From contig NZ_JACSUD010000007.1 of NCBI RefSeq assembly GCF_014385435.1, positions 1 to 64,000 of the forward strand: a stretch of 64,000 bases of DNA. The letters run 5' to 3'. Below are positions 43,384 to 52,509 of the stretch, in pieces. A model generated the notes under the pieces. The model saw nothing but the letters and a program-made list of their open reading frames with translations. It did not search any database and had not been told where the DNA came from. A program made the position numbers and the translations under genes. The stretch is from Alloprevotella sp. Lung230. GTDB lineage: Bacteria > Bacteroidota > Bacteroidia > Bacteroidales > Bacteroidaceae. Position 1 is the first letter of the stretch. Each line of letters begins with the position of its first letter.

Positions 43384-45615
43384 ATGATTTCTGCCTCGCC
43401 GCTCCTCCGCTTGCTGCTCCCGATGGCTGCCGGCATCGCTCTGGGAGAATGCACCTACAATCGCCTCGCCCCACAGCCCGACCTCACGCTCGGGTTGTGG
43501 GGCGTGGTCGTTGCGGCCGTGATTGGGGTTTTGGCATCGGGGCGGAAGGTCCGGTGGACACTTCGGCATGTGCAAAATGGGCTGTTCGTCGTCGCGGCGT
43601 TCCTTTTGGGAGTACTCCTTTTGTGGGGCGAACGCCGCGGGCAGGCGGTCGTTTGGCCGACCCACGACAACACCGCGATGCCCCTTGCGGCAAACTATCG
43701 CGCCAGAGTGTGCGACATCCCGAAACCCACGGCGAAGGCATGGCGCGCACGGCTGCTGCTGATGGACGGGGCAAACCGCGGGCAAACCCTCGAAGCCATC
43801 TTGGTCGACCGCCGCCGGCCGCTCCGTTTGGGCGATGTCGTAGTCGGTCATTTTGCCGTCCGGCCGCTTCGACCGCATCGCAATCCCGGGCAGACCGAAC
43901 GCGCCACCTTCCTTCGCCGGCAAGGCGTGACGGGCACAGCCCTGTGTTTTGCCCGCCGGTGGCGGGTGCTTTCGGCCTCCACACCGCTCACGCTGAAGGA
44001 GCGCGCCCTGCTGCTGCGCGAGCGCTGGGTGGCGCAATATCACGCCCATTTTCCGGCGCACGACATGGCAGTGCTCTCGGCCATGACGCTGGGGCATCGA
44101 GGACTGGTCGATGCCGAAACGCGGGCGCTCTACAGCGAGACGGGGGCCAGTCACGTCCTGGCGCTGTCGGGGTTGCACCTCGCCATCCTCTATGCCCTCT
44201 TCGAGTACACCCTCGGGGCGTGGTCGCGGCGCCGTTCGCTTCCGTGTCAGGTGGGGGTCGGGCTGCTGGGGCTGGGGCTCATCTGGGCTTTCGCCTTTCT
44301 CACCGGTTTCCCCACCTCCTTGGTTCGGGCCGCTCTGATGTTTTCCATCGTCCGCCTGCTGCTGTTTTTCTCGCGCCCTCCCCGTCCGCTCCACAGTCTC
44401 ACGCTGGCCGTCTTGGTGATGCTCGTGGTCAGTCCGTCGTGGCTGTTCGACGTCGGTTTCCAACTCTCCTGCGCTGCCGTGGCCGGCATTTTGATCCTGC
44501 GTCCGCTGCTGCCCACGCTGCAATGGTTCAGCCTCCGACCCACCCTGCCCCCCTACACTCCGCTGCCGCGGTTCACCCGGTGGAAAAAATCGGCCGTCCG
44601 CTTCGTCTACGAACTCCTTGCGGTGTCCCTCGCGGCACAAGCGGGCACGGCACCGCTCGTGGCCTACTATTTCAATCTCCTGCCGCTCAACGGGATTTTC
44701 TCCTCGCTCGTGGTCATCCCTGCAGCCTATCTACTGCTTTCAGGCAGTCTGCTTTTTCTCCTTCTGCCGTTTGCCCGCTCCCTCTTGGCGCCGTTTCTTT
44801 CCGGTGTTTTGGGGGCGATGGAAAGTGGGCTTCGCCTGCTGCAAGCGCTACCCGGCAGTGTGCTGACGGTCCATCCCACCCTCTTTGCCGTCGGCCTTTC
44901 CTACCTGTTCCTCCTTTCGTGCGTCGCCTTCGCCGGCAGTCGGACGGCAGCCCTTCGCCGGCGGTTTCTGTTCGTGAGCCTCGGTCTCCTGCTCGTGGGC
45001 GGCGTCCACTTCGCCTACATTTCCCACCGACGTGCCCGGGTCGCTCCGGAAGTGCGACTCTATCACACCACCGGCGTGACGGCCCTCCACTTCATCGCCG
45101 ACGCTCGGCACTCCTACCTCCTCGCCACCGACACGCTCCGTGCCCGCCGCGCCCTCGCCCAAACCGCCCGCCGCGACTGGGATGCCCACAATCTGAACGT
45201 CGCCTTCCTCCCCCTCTCCGCCCTCTCCACTGCCGAGGGATGCACCGCTTTGCAGCAACGTTGCGCCCCCGCCGGCAGTCGGCCGAACGCCTCCCCGACC
45301 CTCATCGACTTCTCGCCGCGCGTTGTCCTCTTCGCCCATCGGCGCTGGGCCGTCGTCCGGGAGTTGCTCCCGCTCTTTCCACCGCGCGAGCCCCTTACGG
45401 TCGACTATCTCGTCCTCACCCGCGGCGCTCGCAACCATATTCCGCGACTGCTCCGTTTCTATCGGCCGCGCCTCCTACTCCTGGCCGCCGATCTCTCCGA
45501 CCACTATCGTCTGCGCTATCTCGAAGAAGCGGTCGCCCTCCGCCTCCCCGTCTTCGATGTCGACCGCCAAGGTGCGTTTTTAGAGAAAATCTCACCGGTA
45601 CACACTTCACCCTAA
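43384..45615 (+). CDS. comEC: ComEC/Rec2-family DNA-uptake channel
   Basis: 743 aa. An N-terminal hydrophobic/DUF4131-like region, then the competence domain with SHVLALSGLHLAILYALFEY and about ten transmembrane segments (VGLLGLGLIWAFAFLTGFPT, SPSWLFDVGFQLSCAAVAGI). The soluble C-terminus is β-lactamase-like in size, but the full HxHxDH metal site is not evident (YLVLTRGARNHIP...LLLAADLSD), as in many Bacteroidota members. Moves single-stranded DNA across the inner membrane in transformation, or is a relic of that. Confidence 0.9.
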   Translation: MISASPLLRLLLPMAAGIALGECTYNRLAPQPDLTLGLWGVVVAAVIGVLASGRKVRWTLRHVQNGLFVVAAFLLGVLLLWGERRGQAVVWPTHDNTAMPLAANYRARVCDIPKPTAKAWRARLLLMDGANRGQTLEAILVDRRRPLRLGDVVVGHFAVRPLRPHRNPGQTERATFLRRQGVTGTALCFARRWRVLSASTPLTLKERALLLRERWVAQYHAHFPAHDMAVLSAMTLGHRGLVDAETRALYSETGASHVLALSGLHLAILYALFEYTLGAWSRRRSLPCQVGVGLLGLGLIWAFAFLTGFPTSLVRAALMFSIVRLLLFFSRPPRPLHSLTLAVLVMLVVSPSWLFDVGFQLSCAAVAGILILRPLLPTLQWFSLRPTLPPYTPLPRFTRWKKSAVRFVYELLAVSLAAQAGTAPLVAYYFNLLPLNGIFSSLVVIPAAYLLLSGSLLFLLLPFARSLLAPFLSGVLGAMESGLRLLQALPGSVLTVHPTLFAVGLSYLFLLSCVAFAGSRTAALRRRFLFVSLGLLLVGGVHFAYISHRRARVAPEVRLYHTTGVTALHFIADARHSYLLATDTLRARRALAQTARRDWDAHNLNVAFLPLSALSTAEGCTALQQRCAPAGSRPNASPTLIDFSPRVVLFAHRRWAVVRELLPLFPPREPLTVDYLVLTRGARNHIPRLLRFYRPRLLLLAADLSDHYRLRYLEEAVALRLPVFDVDRQGAFLEKISPVHTSP

Positions 45616-45661
45616 ATTTCCATCAAGCGTTGTTCATCTTCACCTAATTCCCCCCTTCCTG

Positions 45662-47023
45662 ATGAGTATCCTTTTTCCTCACCTCAATAGTTTTTGGGCA
45701 GAACGCTATCGTGTTCGTAGTCAAATCTACGAAATGCTATACCAAAATCCACGCCCTCAATACGATAAATTATGTACTGAAATACACTTCTGCGAATCGA
45801 CAGGTATACAAATAGACTTCGTGCTCAATCATACCGAGCGCTTTGCTTTTTGGATAGACAAATTAGAGGGTATCGACCAGCTCATCTCTTTTTTGGAAAC
45901 GCTCACTTTACCTGACTTTTCCGATGTTTGTTCAGAAATTTGGACTGACTCAAGTCCTTACCCCGACCTATGGTATGGTATGCGACAAAAGCTCTATATA
46001 GAGCGTCTGTTTCGACCGGACTCTATCAACACAGCCCCATCAGAAGAATATGTTCTCTTCAATGCTTATATTGATGATGAACACCCTCAACTTTTGGCAT
46101 TCTGTCCCAAACTCTACTTTATTAAAGCGGTCTACTATACCCTGATGGCGCATTTTTCAATCTTGTCTCCATCAATGGCGCAACACGAGCGAAACCTTCC
46201 TTTCTGTGAGCCTCTTAAACTCTACAATCTCTTTAAGTCCCCTATCGTGGAGATGTTTTTAGATGGGCGCACAATAACAGAGAAAGAACTGAAGCGCTCT
46301 TTCGATTTCGTGCAGATTCGAGAGGTACTGCGTATTATGCCCCAAGGAGAACATCTCTTTTGGGATATGCAAGGCAAACCTCGTGGCAGTCAAGAGGAAG
46401 TGGCCGTCTATGAAGAAGCCCCCAAGACCTATCCTTCCACAACTCCCTATCTGGGGGACGTATGGGTAAAAGATTTTGAAAAATGTTATCCACTCCAGAA
46501 CCCAAATCCCCAACGATTTGCTTACGAAAAAGAATTTGTTTGGTGGGAAGGTTGGGAGGCAGCACGACTTTCGCGTTACCTACTCCCCAACGATGTCGAT
46601 TTACTCTTTCTCTCTTGGAATCCTGACGCTCCCGATGATTTGGAGCATTTTAGTTTTGACCTTCCGGGCTGTGTTTTCCCCAACTATCAGCGCACCCCTC
46701 GACGTGATGAGATTTGTTATCTTTGGCCGGATGAAGCCGGTGCGGTCTTATGGAACGAACAAGACAGATTGGTAGGATTCATCGGGGTTTTCTGCGACAC
46801 TCCGGAAGTAGACAATGAGTTTCAAAGTTGGTATTATCGCGTAGATCAGGATGGTGCTCCCTACTCCAAAGAATCTATGGCGGAGAACTATGCCTATCAA
46901 CTTGAAGGCTTGCGCATCGCACAGCACATGCGCAACAGCACCCGTCTTGACCACTATTTCATTTTCAGCTCAACACACATTTCCGAAGAAGACCTCTTAG
47001 ATTTTGAGAAGAACTATCGATAA
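45662..47023 (+). CDS. Protein of unknown function, AT-richer than its neighbours
   Basis: 453 aa. I do not recognise the family. It is soluble with no signal peptide, and rich in Tyr, Trp, Phe and acidic residues, with segments such as EFVWWEGWEAARLSRYL and DVDLLFLSWNPDAPDDLEHFSFDLPGC. Base composition is clearly more AT-rich and codon use less C/G-ending than the flanking comEC and carboxynorspermidine synthase genes, which suggests a later arrival. It is alone between the two, 46 nt after comEC, without a recognisable mobile element. Confidence 0.75.
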   Translation: MSILFPHLNSFWAERYRVRSQIYEMLYQNPRPQYDKLCTEIHFCESTGIQIDFVLNHTERFAFWIDKLEGIDQLISFLETLTLPDFSDVCSEIWTDSSPYPDLWYGMRQKLYIERLFRPDSINTAPSEEYVLFNAYIDDEHPQLLAFCPKLYFIKAVYYTLMAHFSILSPSMAQHERNLPFCEPLKLYNLFKSPIVEMFLDGRTITEKELKRSFDFVQIREVLRIMPQGEHLFWDMQGKPRGSQEEVAVYEEAPKTYPSTTPYLGDVWVKDFEKCYPLQNPNPQRFAYEKEFVWWEGWEAARLSRYLLPNDVDLLFLSWNPDAPDDLEHFSFDLPGCVFPNYQRTPRRDEICYLWPDEAGAVLWNEQDRLVGFIGVFCDTPEVDNEFQSWYYRVDQDGAPYSKESMAENYAYQLEGLRIAQHMRNSTRLDHYFIFSSTHISEEDLLDFEKNYR

Positions 47024-47097
47024 TGATTTCTTCTCTATACTAAGGACACCGCACTGAAAAAACGGGGACTGAGTCGCGCTATCTCAGAGAAAAAGCG

Positions 47098-47105
47098 TAA
47101 ATTTG
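47098..47105 (+). promoter_or_regulatory. -7 element of the carboxynorspermidine synthase gene
   Basis: TAAATTTG matches TAnnTTTG, 29 nt before the ATG at 47135. No clear -33 box. Confidence 0.6.
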
Positions 47106-47134
47106 CCTTCGAAATAATTCTAACAAAAATCAAC

Positions 47135-48340
47135 ATGGGAAAAGTTCTGATTATCGGAGCCGGTGGCGTGGCCACCGTGGCCGCTGTCAAGGTGGCCAAG
47201 AACTCCGACGTATTCGATGAAATTATGATTGCCAGTCGCACCAAGTCGAAGTGCGATGCCATTGCGAAGCGCATTGCCGACATGGGCCTGCGCAACGACA
47301 TCAAGACCGCGCAGGTCGATGCCGACGAAGTGCCTCAGCTCGTGGCTCTCTTCAACGAGTTCCGCCCCGATCTCGTGATGAACCTCGCCCTTCCCTACCA
47401 GGACCTCACCATCATGGAGGCGTGCTTGCAGGCCGGCTGCAACTACCTCGACACTGCCAACTACGAACCGAAGGATGAAGCACACTTTGAGTACTCCTGG
47501 CAATGGGCTTTCCGCGAGCGTTTCGAAAAAGCAGGACTTTGCGCCATTCTCGGCTGCGGTTTCGACCCCGGCGTGACAAGTATCTACACCGCCTACGCCG
47601 CCAAGCACCATTTCGACGAAATCCACTACCTCGACATCGTCGACTGCAACGCCGGCGACCACGGCAAGGCGTTTGCCACCAACTTCAACCCCGAAATCAA
47701 CATCCGCGAAATCACGCAGAAAGGACTCTACTGGGAAAACGGCCAATGGGTGGAAACTGAGCCCCTCGAAATCCACCAACCCCTCACCTATCCCAACATC
47801 GGCCCGCGCGAGAGCTATCTCCTCCACCATGAGGAAATCGAAAGCCTCGTCCTCAACTTTCCCACCATCAAGCGCGCCCGCTTCTGGATGACCTTCGGGC
47901 AGGAATACCTCACCCACCTGCGCGTCATCCAAAACATTGGTATGGACAGCATCGTGCCCATCAACTACGAAGGTCACATGATTCAACCCCTCCAATTCCT
48001 TAAAGCCGTGCTGCCCAACCCGCAGGATTTGGGCGAAAACTACGAGGGTGAAACCTCCATCGGTTGCCGCATCCGCGGTGTGAAGAACGGTGAAGAACAC
48101 ACCTACTACGTCTACAACAACTGCTCCCACCAAGCCGCCTACGACGAAACGGGCATGCAGGGCGTGAGCTACACCACCGGCGTCCCCGCCTGCATCGGTG
48201 CCCGTCTCTTTATGCAAGGCGTGTGGAGCAAGCCCGGCGTCCACAACGTCGAGGAGTTCGATCCCGATCCCTTCATGGACGAACTCAACAAGCAGGGTCT
48301 CCCCTGGCACGAAATCCACGACGGCGACCTCGAACTTTAA
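47135..48340 (+). CDS. Carboxynorspermidine synthase (saccharopine dehydrogenase family)
   Basis: 401 aa. Rossmann start VLIIGAGGVATVAAVKVAK, then MIASRTKSKCD (NADP-binding region), LVMNLALPYQDLTIMEACL, NYLDTANYEPKDEA, LGCGFDPGVTSIY, and the family-specific IVDCNAGDHGKAFATNFNPE. This matches the carboxynorspermidine dehydrogenase used for spermidine-type polyamine synthesis in Bacteroidota rather than lysine catabolism. Its partner decarboxylase (nspC) is not in the window. Ends in a strong terminator. Confidence 0.92.
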   Translation: MGKVLIIGAGGVATVAAVKVAKNSDVFDEIMIASRTKSKCDAIAKRIADMGLRNDIKTAQVDADEVPQLVALFNEFRPDLVMNLALPYQDLTIMEACLQAGCNYLDTANYEPKDEAHFEYSWQWAFRERFEKAGLCAILGCGFDPGVTSIYTAYAAKHHFDEIHYLDIVDCNAGDHGKAFATNFNPEINIREITQKGLYWENGQWVETEPLEIHQPLTYPNIGPRESYLLHHEEIESLVLNFPTIKRARFWMTFGQEYLTHLRVIQNIGMDSIVPINYEGHMIQPLQFLKAVLPNPQDLGENYEGETSIGCRIRGVKNGEEHTYYVYNNCSHQAAYDETGMQGVSYTTGVPACIGARLFMQGVWSKPGVHNVEEFDPDPFMDELNKQGLPWHEIHDGDLEL

Positions 48341-48360
48341 GTCCCTATCGTTTCTCTCCT

Positions 48361-48401
48361 ACGAAAAAACTCCACGGCCCAAGGTCGGGGAGTTTTTTCG
48401 T
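48361..48401 (+). terminator. Terminator after carboxynorspermidine synthase
   Basis: 13-bp stem ACGAAAAAACTCC (48361-48373) with its inverse at 48389-48401, T-rich on the 3' arm. Confidence 0.85.
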
Positions 48402-48409
48402 AAGAGTTC

Positions 48410-48419
48410 TTTACAAAAT
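48410..48419. repeat. Target-site duplication, left copy
   Basis: TTTACAAAAT, identical to 49861-49870, flanking the IS4-family element. Confidence 0.9.
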
Positions 48420-49860
48420 TATTGCTGTCCGCTAAACTTCAAAACGACACGATTTCCCTATCCGCAACGCCCATCAATAGGCATTGCGGATTCCTTTTTC
48501 GAAAAGTAATCCCCCTTAGTCAAAGAGTGAAGGTTCGGTGGGTGGCTTATCGTGGGTATCCAAAATCTTCAACCAATCTTTTTCCGGATGCTCGAAGAAA
48601 CTATAGCAGTCAATGTAGTACATGAGCATGATGCGCACCATCGTGGCCAAATTAGAGAAACTCCAATTGCGTTTGATCCGCTTTTGCAGCACCATGAGCA
48701 GTAAATTGGCAATCAATGTGACCCAAATCTGAATTTTGATGGCATTGGCGCTCTCTCCATAGAAATATCTGAGGGGAAAATTCTGTTTGAGTTGCTTGAA
48801 AAGTAGTTCTATCTCCCACCTTTGGCGATAGATCTCGATGATGTCCTGAATCGACATTTCCATGTCATTGGTAAGCAGCGAGATCAGTTTGGTTTTGTGC
48901 TTCTTACGGTCAGCGTAGGTGATGATTCTTGCCCGGTGTTTTAGTTCCTCTCCTCCTTTGCTCCGTTTGGTGAACACCACTTGCTGCACGCGGTATACCA
49001 TCACCTCTTCCGAGGTCATATACATCACATCTTCAAGGGTTTCGTACCGGAGATTCTTCTTCATCTTGGTGACATACTTCACGCCGGCTTCCGTCATTTC
49101 TTCAAACTTGGTGTAGTCGATATAAGCTCTGTCAAAGGCCAAGATATCGCCGCAGTGGTAGTTGGAGGGGCGGAGCATAAAGGAATCACCCTTTGCCGCC
49201 GAGGTGAAGCGGATATCGGAGGGCACAAACTCGTTGGCATGAATATTGGCGTGGACTTTGATCCCACCCTTCTTTTTCCCTGTCTTCGGATGCCGTCCGA
49301 CACCTTTGAAAATGAGATTGGAGAAGAGCGAAATGGTCGTCGAATCGATGATTTGCAAGCGTTCGATCCACTTTGGACACCCGCGCCGTCGGCTGTCCGC
49401 GGAAAGCACGTGCTTATAAGTGGCATACAGCTCTCGGTAAATGGCTTCGAAGATACATTCGTTGCGGCGCAGGTTGGCGTCCGAGAGTGTGGAGCGACGC
49501 GGCATGGCGTTAATGCCCAAATGTCCCAATTTACGGGCTTCGGGTAGCATAGATGCCACAATTTCGCGCAGGGAGTCAAAGCGTTTAACCACTGCATAGA
49601 GCATAACGACCAAGTGTTGCCAAGCATCGAAGTGTTTGACGTAGCGTTCTCCACCGTTTTCTTGACTGATACGAAGAATTTGCGCTTTGTCGAGCAAACT
49701 TATAAGCTGACCGTACATCGGCTGTCCGAAGAAATGAGTACCTTTGTTCATGGTTATCATGTTTTGTGGTAAAAACAAAGATAAACCAAAAGGCTGAAGT
49801 CCAACTACGGACTTCAGCCTTATTTTATGTGGAGAGAAAAACTTTTACCGGACAGCAATA
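48420..49860 (-). mobile_element. IS4-family insertion sequence, complete
   Basis: 1441 bp bounded by terminal inverted repeats TATTGCTGTCCG (left, then CTAAAC; right, read inward, then GTAAAA) and a perfect 10-bp target duplication TTTACAAAAT. Intact ends, intact duplication and an intact transposase indicate a recent insertion, downstream of the carboxynorspermidine synthase terminator. The promoter end has a 12-bp hairpin around 49791-49820 (GGCTGAAGTCC and inverse) that would stop outside transcription, then a -7 TATCTTTG at 49776-49783 (minus strand). Confidence 0.95.
48516..49751 (-). CDS. IS4-family transposase
   Basis: 411 aa from ATG at 49751 (MNKGTHFFGQP); the ATG at 49760 would add three residues. 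DDE residues: IIDSTTISLFSN, DILAFDRAYIDYTKF, and the IS4-type Y-x2-R-x3-E-x6-K motif in YRQRWEIELLFKQLKQ. The N-terminal DUF4372-like region (ISQENGGERYVKHFDAWQHL, HLGINAMPRRSTLSDANLRR) is typical of the Bacteroidota IS4 branch. All catalytic residues are present. Confidence 0.95.
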   Translation of the reverse strand: MNKGTHFFGQPMYGQLISLLDKAQILRISQENGGERYVKHFDAWQHLVVMLYAVVKRFDSLREIVASMLPEARKLGHLGINAMPRRSTLSDANLRRNECIFEAIYRELYATYKHVLSADSRRRGCPKWIERLQIIDSTTISLFSNLIFKGVGRHPKTGKKKGGIKVHANIHANEFVPSDIRFTSAAKGDSFMLRPSNYHCGDILAFDRAYIDYTKFEEMTEAGVKYVTKMKKNLRYETLEDVMYMTSEEVMVYRVQQVVFTKRSKGGEELKHRARIITYADRKKHKTKLISLLTNDMEMSIQDIIEIYRQRWEIELLFKQLKQNFPLRYFYGESANAIKIQIWVTLIANLLLMVLQKRIKRNWSFSNLATMVRIMLMYYIDCYSFFEHPEKDWLKILDTHDKPPTEPSLFD

Positions 49861-49870
49861 TTTACAAAAT
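49861..49870. repeat. Target-site duplication, right copy
   Basis: TTTACAAAAT, identical to 48410-48419. Confidence 0.9.
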
Positions 49871-49889
49871 CTGTGAGCATAAAATAAGT

Positions 49890-49915
49890 GCAAGGGGAAG
49901 AAGTCTTCCCCCTTT
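49890..49915. terminator. Candidate terminator hairpin downstream of the ResB-CcsA gene
   Basis: GCAAGGGGAAGA...TCTTCCCCC-TTTGC forms a strong stem about 570 nt beyond the ResB-CcsA stop. The gap 49871-50481 contains this and a second C/G-rich dyad near 49930-49970. The stretch 50100-50240 is AT-rich. I see no supportable gene in it. Confidence 0.45.
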
Positions 49916-50481
49916 GCCCCTTCCCATCCTCGATTGGGCTTGAAAGGGGAAAATAGGGAACAGCATTTTCCCTCTATGCGAAATACAATGACATTTCAAA
50001 GAGAACTGAAAAATCTTTTGAGCCGTTCCGTCGGTCGTAAATCACTTTCCGCAGCCGCTACCTAACGACTAAAATTCTCTACATCACACGTATTTTTTTC
50101 TACCTCCCTTCTAAATTCAATTACTTCCTTGGTAATTTTCACTGGCTCGGTACTATATTTCCTTAGTATCGGGCTGTTTTTTGTTCTTTCTGTTGGACTC
50201 TTTTCCAGGAGTATAGGTACAGTGTCCTATAAGTGGTTGTTTTTCAGTGGCTTCTCTTTTTGAGGGTTTTCTTCCCTTTTCGCGATGCACTTTCACGGTG
50301 GGAAAGATATCGCCCAAAGGTCTCCTTCTCGCGCTTTGTTACAGCGAAATACTGCGACATTTTCAGAACCTTCTGTCGATCTGCAATTTGAGATGCTACG
50401 AACTCCCCGATGAGGGCGAATATCGGAGCAAGCCTCCCACAAAAGAGACAACGCTCGCACAGCAGGGGCAGCGAGGAGGCA

Positions 50482-52509
50482 TCAAGCGTAGGAGTGCATA
50501 CCGCCGAGGAAGAAATTGACGCCAAAATAGGTGATGAGCACACTAAGGAAAGCCAGCGCCAAAAAGAGATGGAAGTTGCGCTCACGGCGGAAGAACGGGA
50601 GCGAAGCGCTGTGGAGCGCGAGGGCATAGATGAGCATCGTGATGAGCGCCCACACCTCCTTTGGGTCCCAGCCCCAATAGCGCCCCCACGACTGGTTGGC
50701 CCAGACGGCGCCGATGAAGATGCCGGCCGCCAACAGGAAGACAGCGGGCGTGAGCAAGAGCTGGTTGAGCACGGTGAGTTGGGCAAGGCGGTCGCGCTGC
50801 AACGGGTGGGCACGATGGAGCAGCCAGAGGGCATAAAGGCTGTTCATCGCCATGAGTGCAAAGAGGGCGTAGGAGAGCATGACGATGGTGACGTGCACAC
50901 TGAGCAGAGGCGAAGTGAGCACCGGCATGAGGGGCGTAATCTGCGGATTGAGGTTGCCCAAATGCGCAACGAGCAACGAAAAGCCCGCCAGGAGGAAACC
51001 GAACGACAGGGCGAAGGGAAAGCGCCGTCCCAAGGGCAGAGCGAGGACAAGGGTGCAGATGGCCATGAACAGCATCGTCTCAAAACCATTGCTCAACGGC
51101 ACAAAGCCACCGAGATACCAACGGAAGGCAAAGACGGACAGCAGCACGATGAGCGCGGACAGCAGCACGAGGCGCTGCACAAGCGCCCACCAGCGGCGAC
51201 GCACACCGCCCACCAGCGTGGCAAAGCCCACGAAACCGAAAGTGAGGCAGAGCATGAAGCCCCACTTCACCACATCGAGGCGGTTGTAGAGGAGTTCGAT
51301 GTCCACCTGCAAGGGCGAAAGACGGGCGTCTCGGGCACGCACATCGACCGGCACGATGAGCGTGCCTTTGTGGAGCATGAGGATGAGTCCCACCTTTTCG
51401 TCGAGTTCCTGCACCGCCCGCGAGAGGGGGGAGTTGGGGTCGGTTTCGCCCTGTGCGATGGCCTGCAAACGATAGGTCGTGCCGTCATATAGCTGCGAGA
51501 GGCGGGCATAGTCGCCCTCGATGCCCAGCCGTTGCCGCAAGGCGCTGCTTTTGATTTTGAGCATCGGCACGTCCTGCCACGCCTCGGGATAGAAGAGCCA
51601 GGAGAAGAGTACTTGTTCGGCCGAGAGGTGGCGGAAGGTGGGGCGGCCGTAGAGTTTTTTGCAGAAGTCGATGGCGAGCGTATTGACGGGACAGATGCGG
51701 TTGTTGTAGACCACCTGCCGCCGCATCAGGCTGTCGGCCTGAGTGCGGGGGATGGTGGGCAGTTGTGCCGCGTGGAGGGGCTGCACCAGCGTTGCGCCTA
51801 CGACTCCCAGGACGACAAAGGCGGAGCGACGCAATGCAGGATGACGCAAGAGGGTGCGGAAGCGGCCGTGCTTGTCGACCAGCAGCCAGAACATGGCGAG
51901 GAGAAGCAGCCCATAGCCCAGGTAGGTGAGCAGAATACCGTAGGGATCGTAGCTCACGGTGAGGACAGAGCCTTCGAGGTCGTCATCGTAAGACGATTGG
52001 TAGAAGCGGTGGCCCTCCCACTGCCCGATGTGGTTCATCGCCACCACCATCGACTGCGCACCACCGACACGAAGCCGACTCTCGTAGTCGCGTGGGGCGT
52101 TGGTGCCGGGATAGTATTGGACGCGGAAGTCGGTGAGCATCACTTCAAAAGGGAGCGTGTGCACCTCCCGCCGGTCGTCGAAGAAGGTGCGCGTGGTTTC
52201 GCCCTTGCGCAAATGAAGCATCCCGCTCGTCGAGGTGAGGGAAGTGGTGAGCGCCCCGGCGAGAATGACGAGAAAAGCCGCGTGAAGCAACAACGCCGCC
52301 GGGCGCCGCCACAAGCGTTTGCGCACGATGAGCCACGTGCCGGCGACAGCAAGCGCTGCCCAAAGGAGGCGGAAGGCGAGGCTGTGGTAGATGTGGGTGT
52401 AGGCGACGGCCGAACCGAAGCGGTGCTCGACAAAAGTGGCGATGACCAAGACGGCCACCACCACGATGATGAGGAGGAAGGGAAGTTTAGAAAGCGCGGT
52501 AGTTTTCAT
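50482..52509 (-). CDS. ResB-CcsA fusion, cytochrome c heme-attachment protein
   Basis: 675 aa from ATG at 52509. The first ~350 residues are ResB-like: membrane helices (LLIIVVVAVLVIATFVEHRFG, LLLHAAFLVILAGALTTSL) around a periplasmic β-rich part. The second half is CcsA/CcmC-like with the heme-handling WGRYWGWDPKEVWALITMLIYA (WWD-type motif). System II cytochrome c synthetases of this fused kind deliver and ligate heme to CxxCH proteins. It closes a seven-gene run that contains two CxxCH proteins (53767, 55964), its likely clients. It overlaps the Rid-like gene by 23 nt. Confidence 0.92.
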   Translation of the reverse strand: MKTTALSKLPFLLIIVVVAVLVIATFVEHRFGSAVAYTHIYHSLAFRLLWAALAVAGTWLIVRKRLWRRPAALLLHAAFLVILAGALTTSLTSTSGMLHLRKGETTRTFFDDRREVHTLPFEVMLTDFRVQYYPGTNAPRDYESRLRVGGAQSMVVAMNHIGQWEGHRFYQSSYDDDLEGSVLTVSYDPYGILLTYLGYGLLLLAMFWLLVDKHGRFRTLLRHPALRRSAFVVLGVVGATLVQPLHAAQLPTIPRTQADSLMRRQVVYNNRICPVNTLAIDFCKKLYGRPTFRHLSAEQVLFSWLFYPEAWQDVPMLKIKSSALRQRLGIEGDYARLSQLYDGTTYRLQAIAQGETDPNSPLSRAVQELDEKVGLILMLHKGTLIVPVDVRARDARLSPLQVDIELLYNRLDVVKWGFMLCLTFGFVGFATLVGGVRRRWWALVQRLVLLSALIVLLSVFAFRWYLGGFVPLSNGFETMLFMAICTLVLALPLGRRFPFALSFGFLLAGFSLLVAHLGNLNPQITPLMPVLTSPLLSVHVTIVMLSYALFALMAMNSLYALWLLHRAHPLQRDRLAQLTVLNQLLLTPAVFLLAAGIFIGAVWANQSWGRYWGWDPKEVWALITMLIYALALHSASLPFFRRERNFHLFLALAFLSVLITYFGVNFFLGGMHSYA

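Noticed and set aside
43335-45647. Long plus-strand frame (about 770 codons) overlapping comEC
   Set aside because: Arg/Pro/Ser-rich shadow of the GC-rich comEC gene in another frame; comEC has clear motifs.
50244-50834. Minus-strand frame ending in a basic segment downstream of ResB-CcsA
   Set aside because: Its first two thirds are an out-of-frame reading of ResB-CcsA; the tail alone (MSQYFAVTKREKETFG...) has no promoter or support as a gene.
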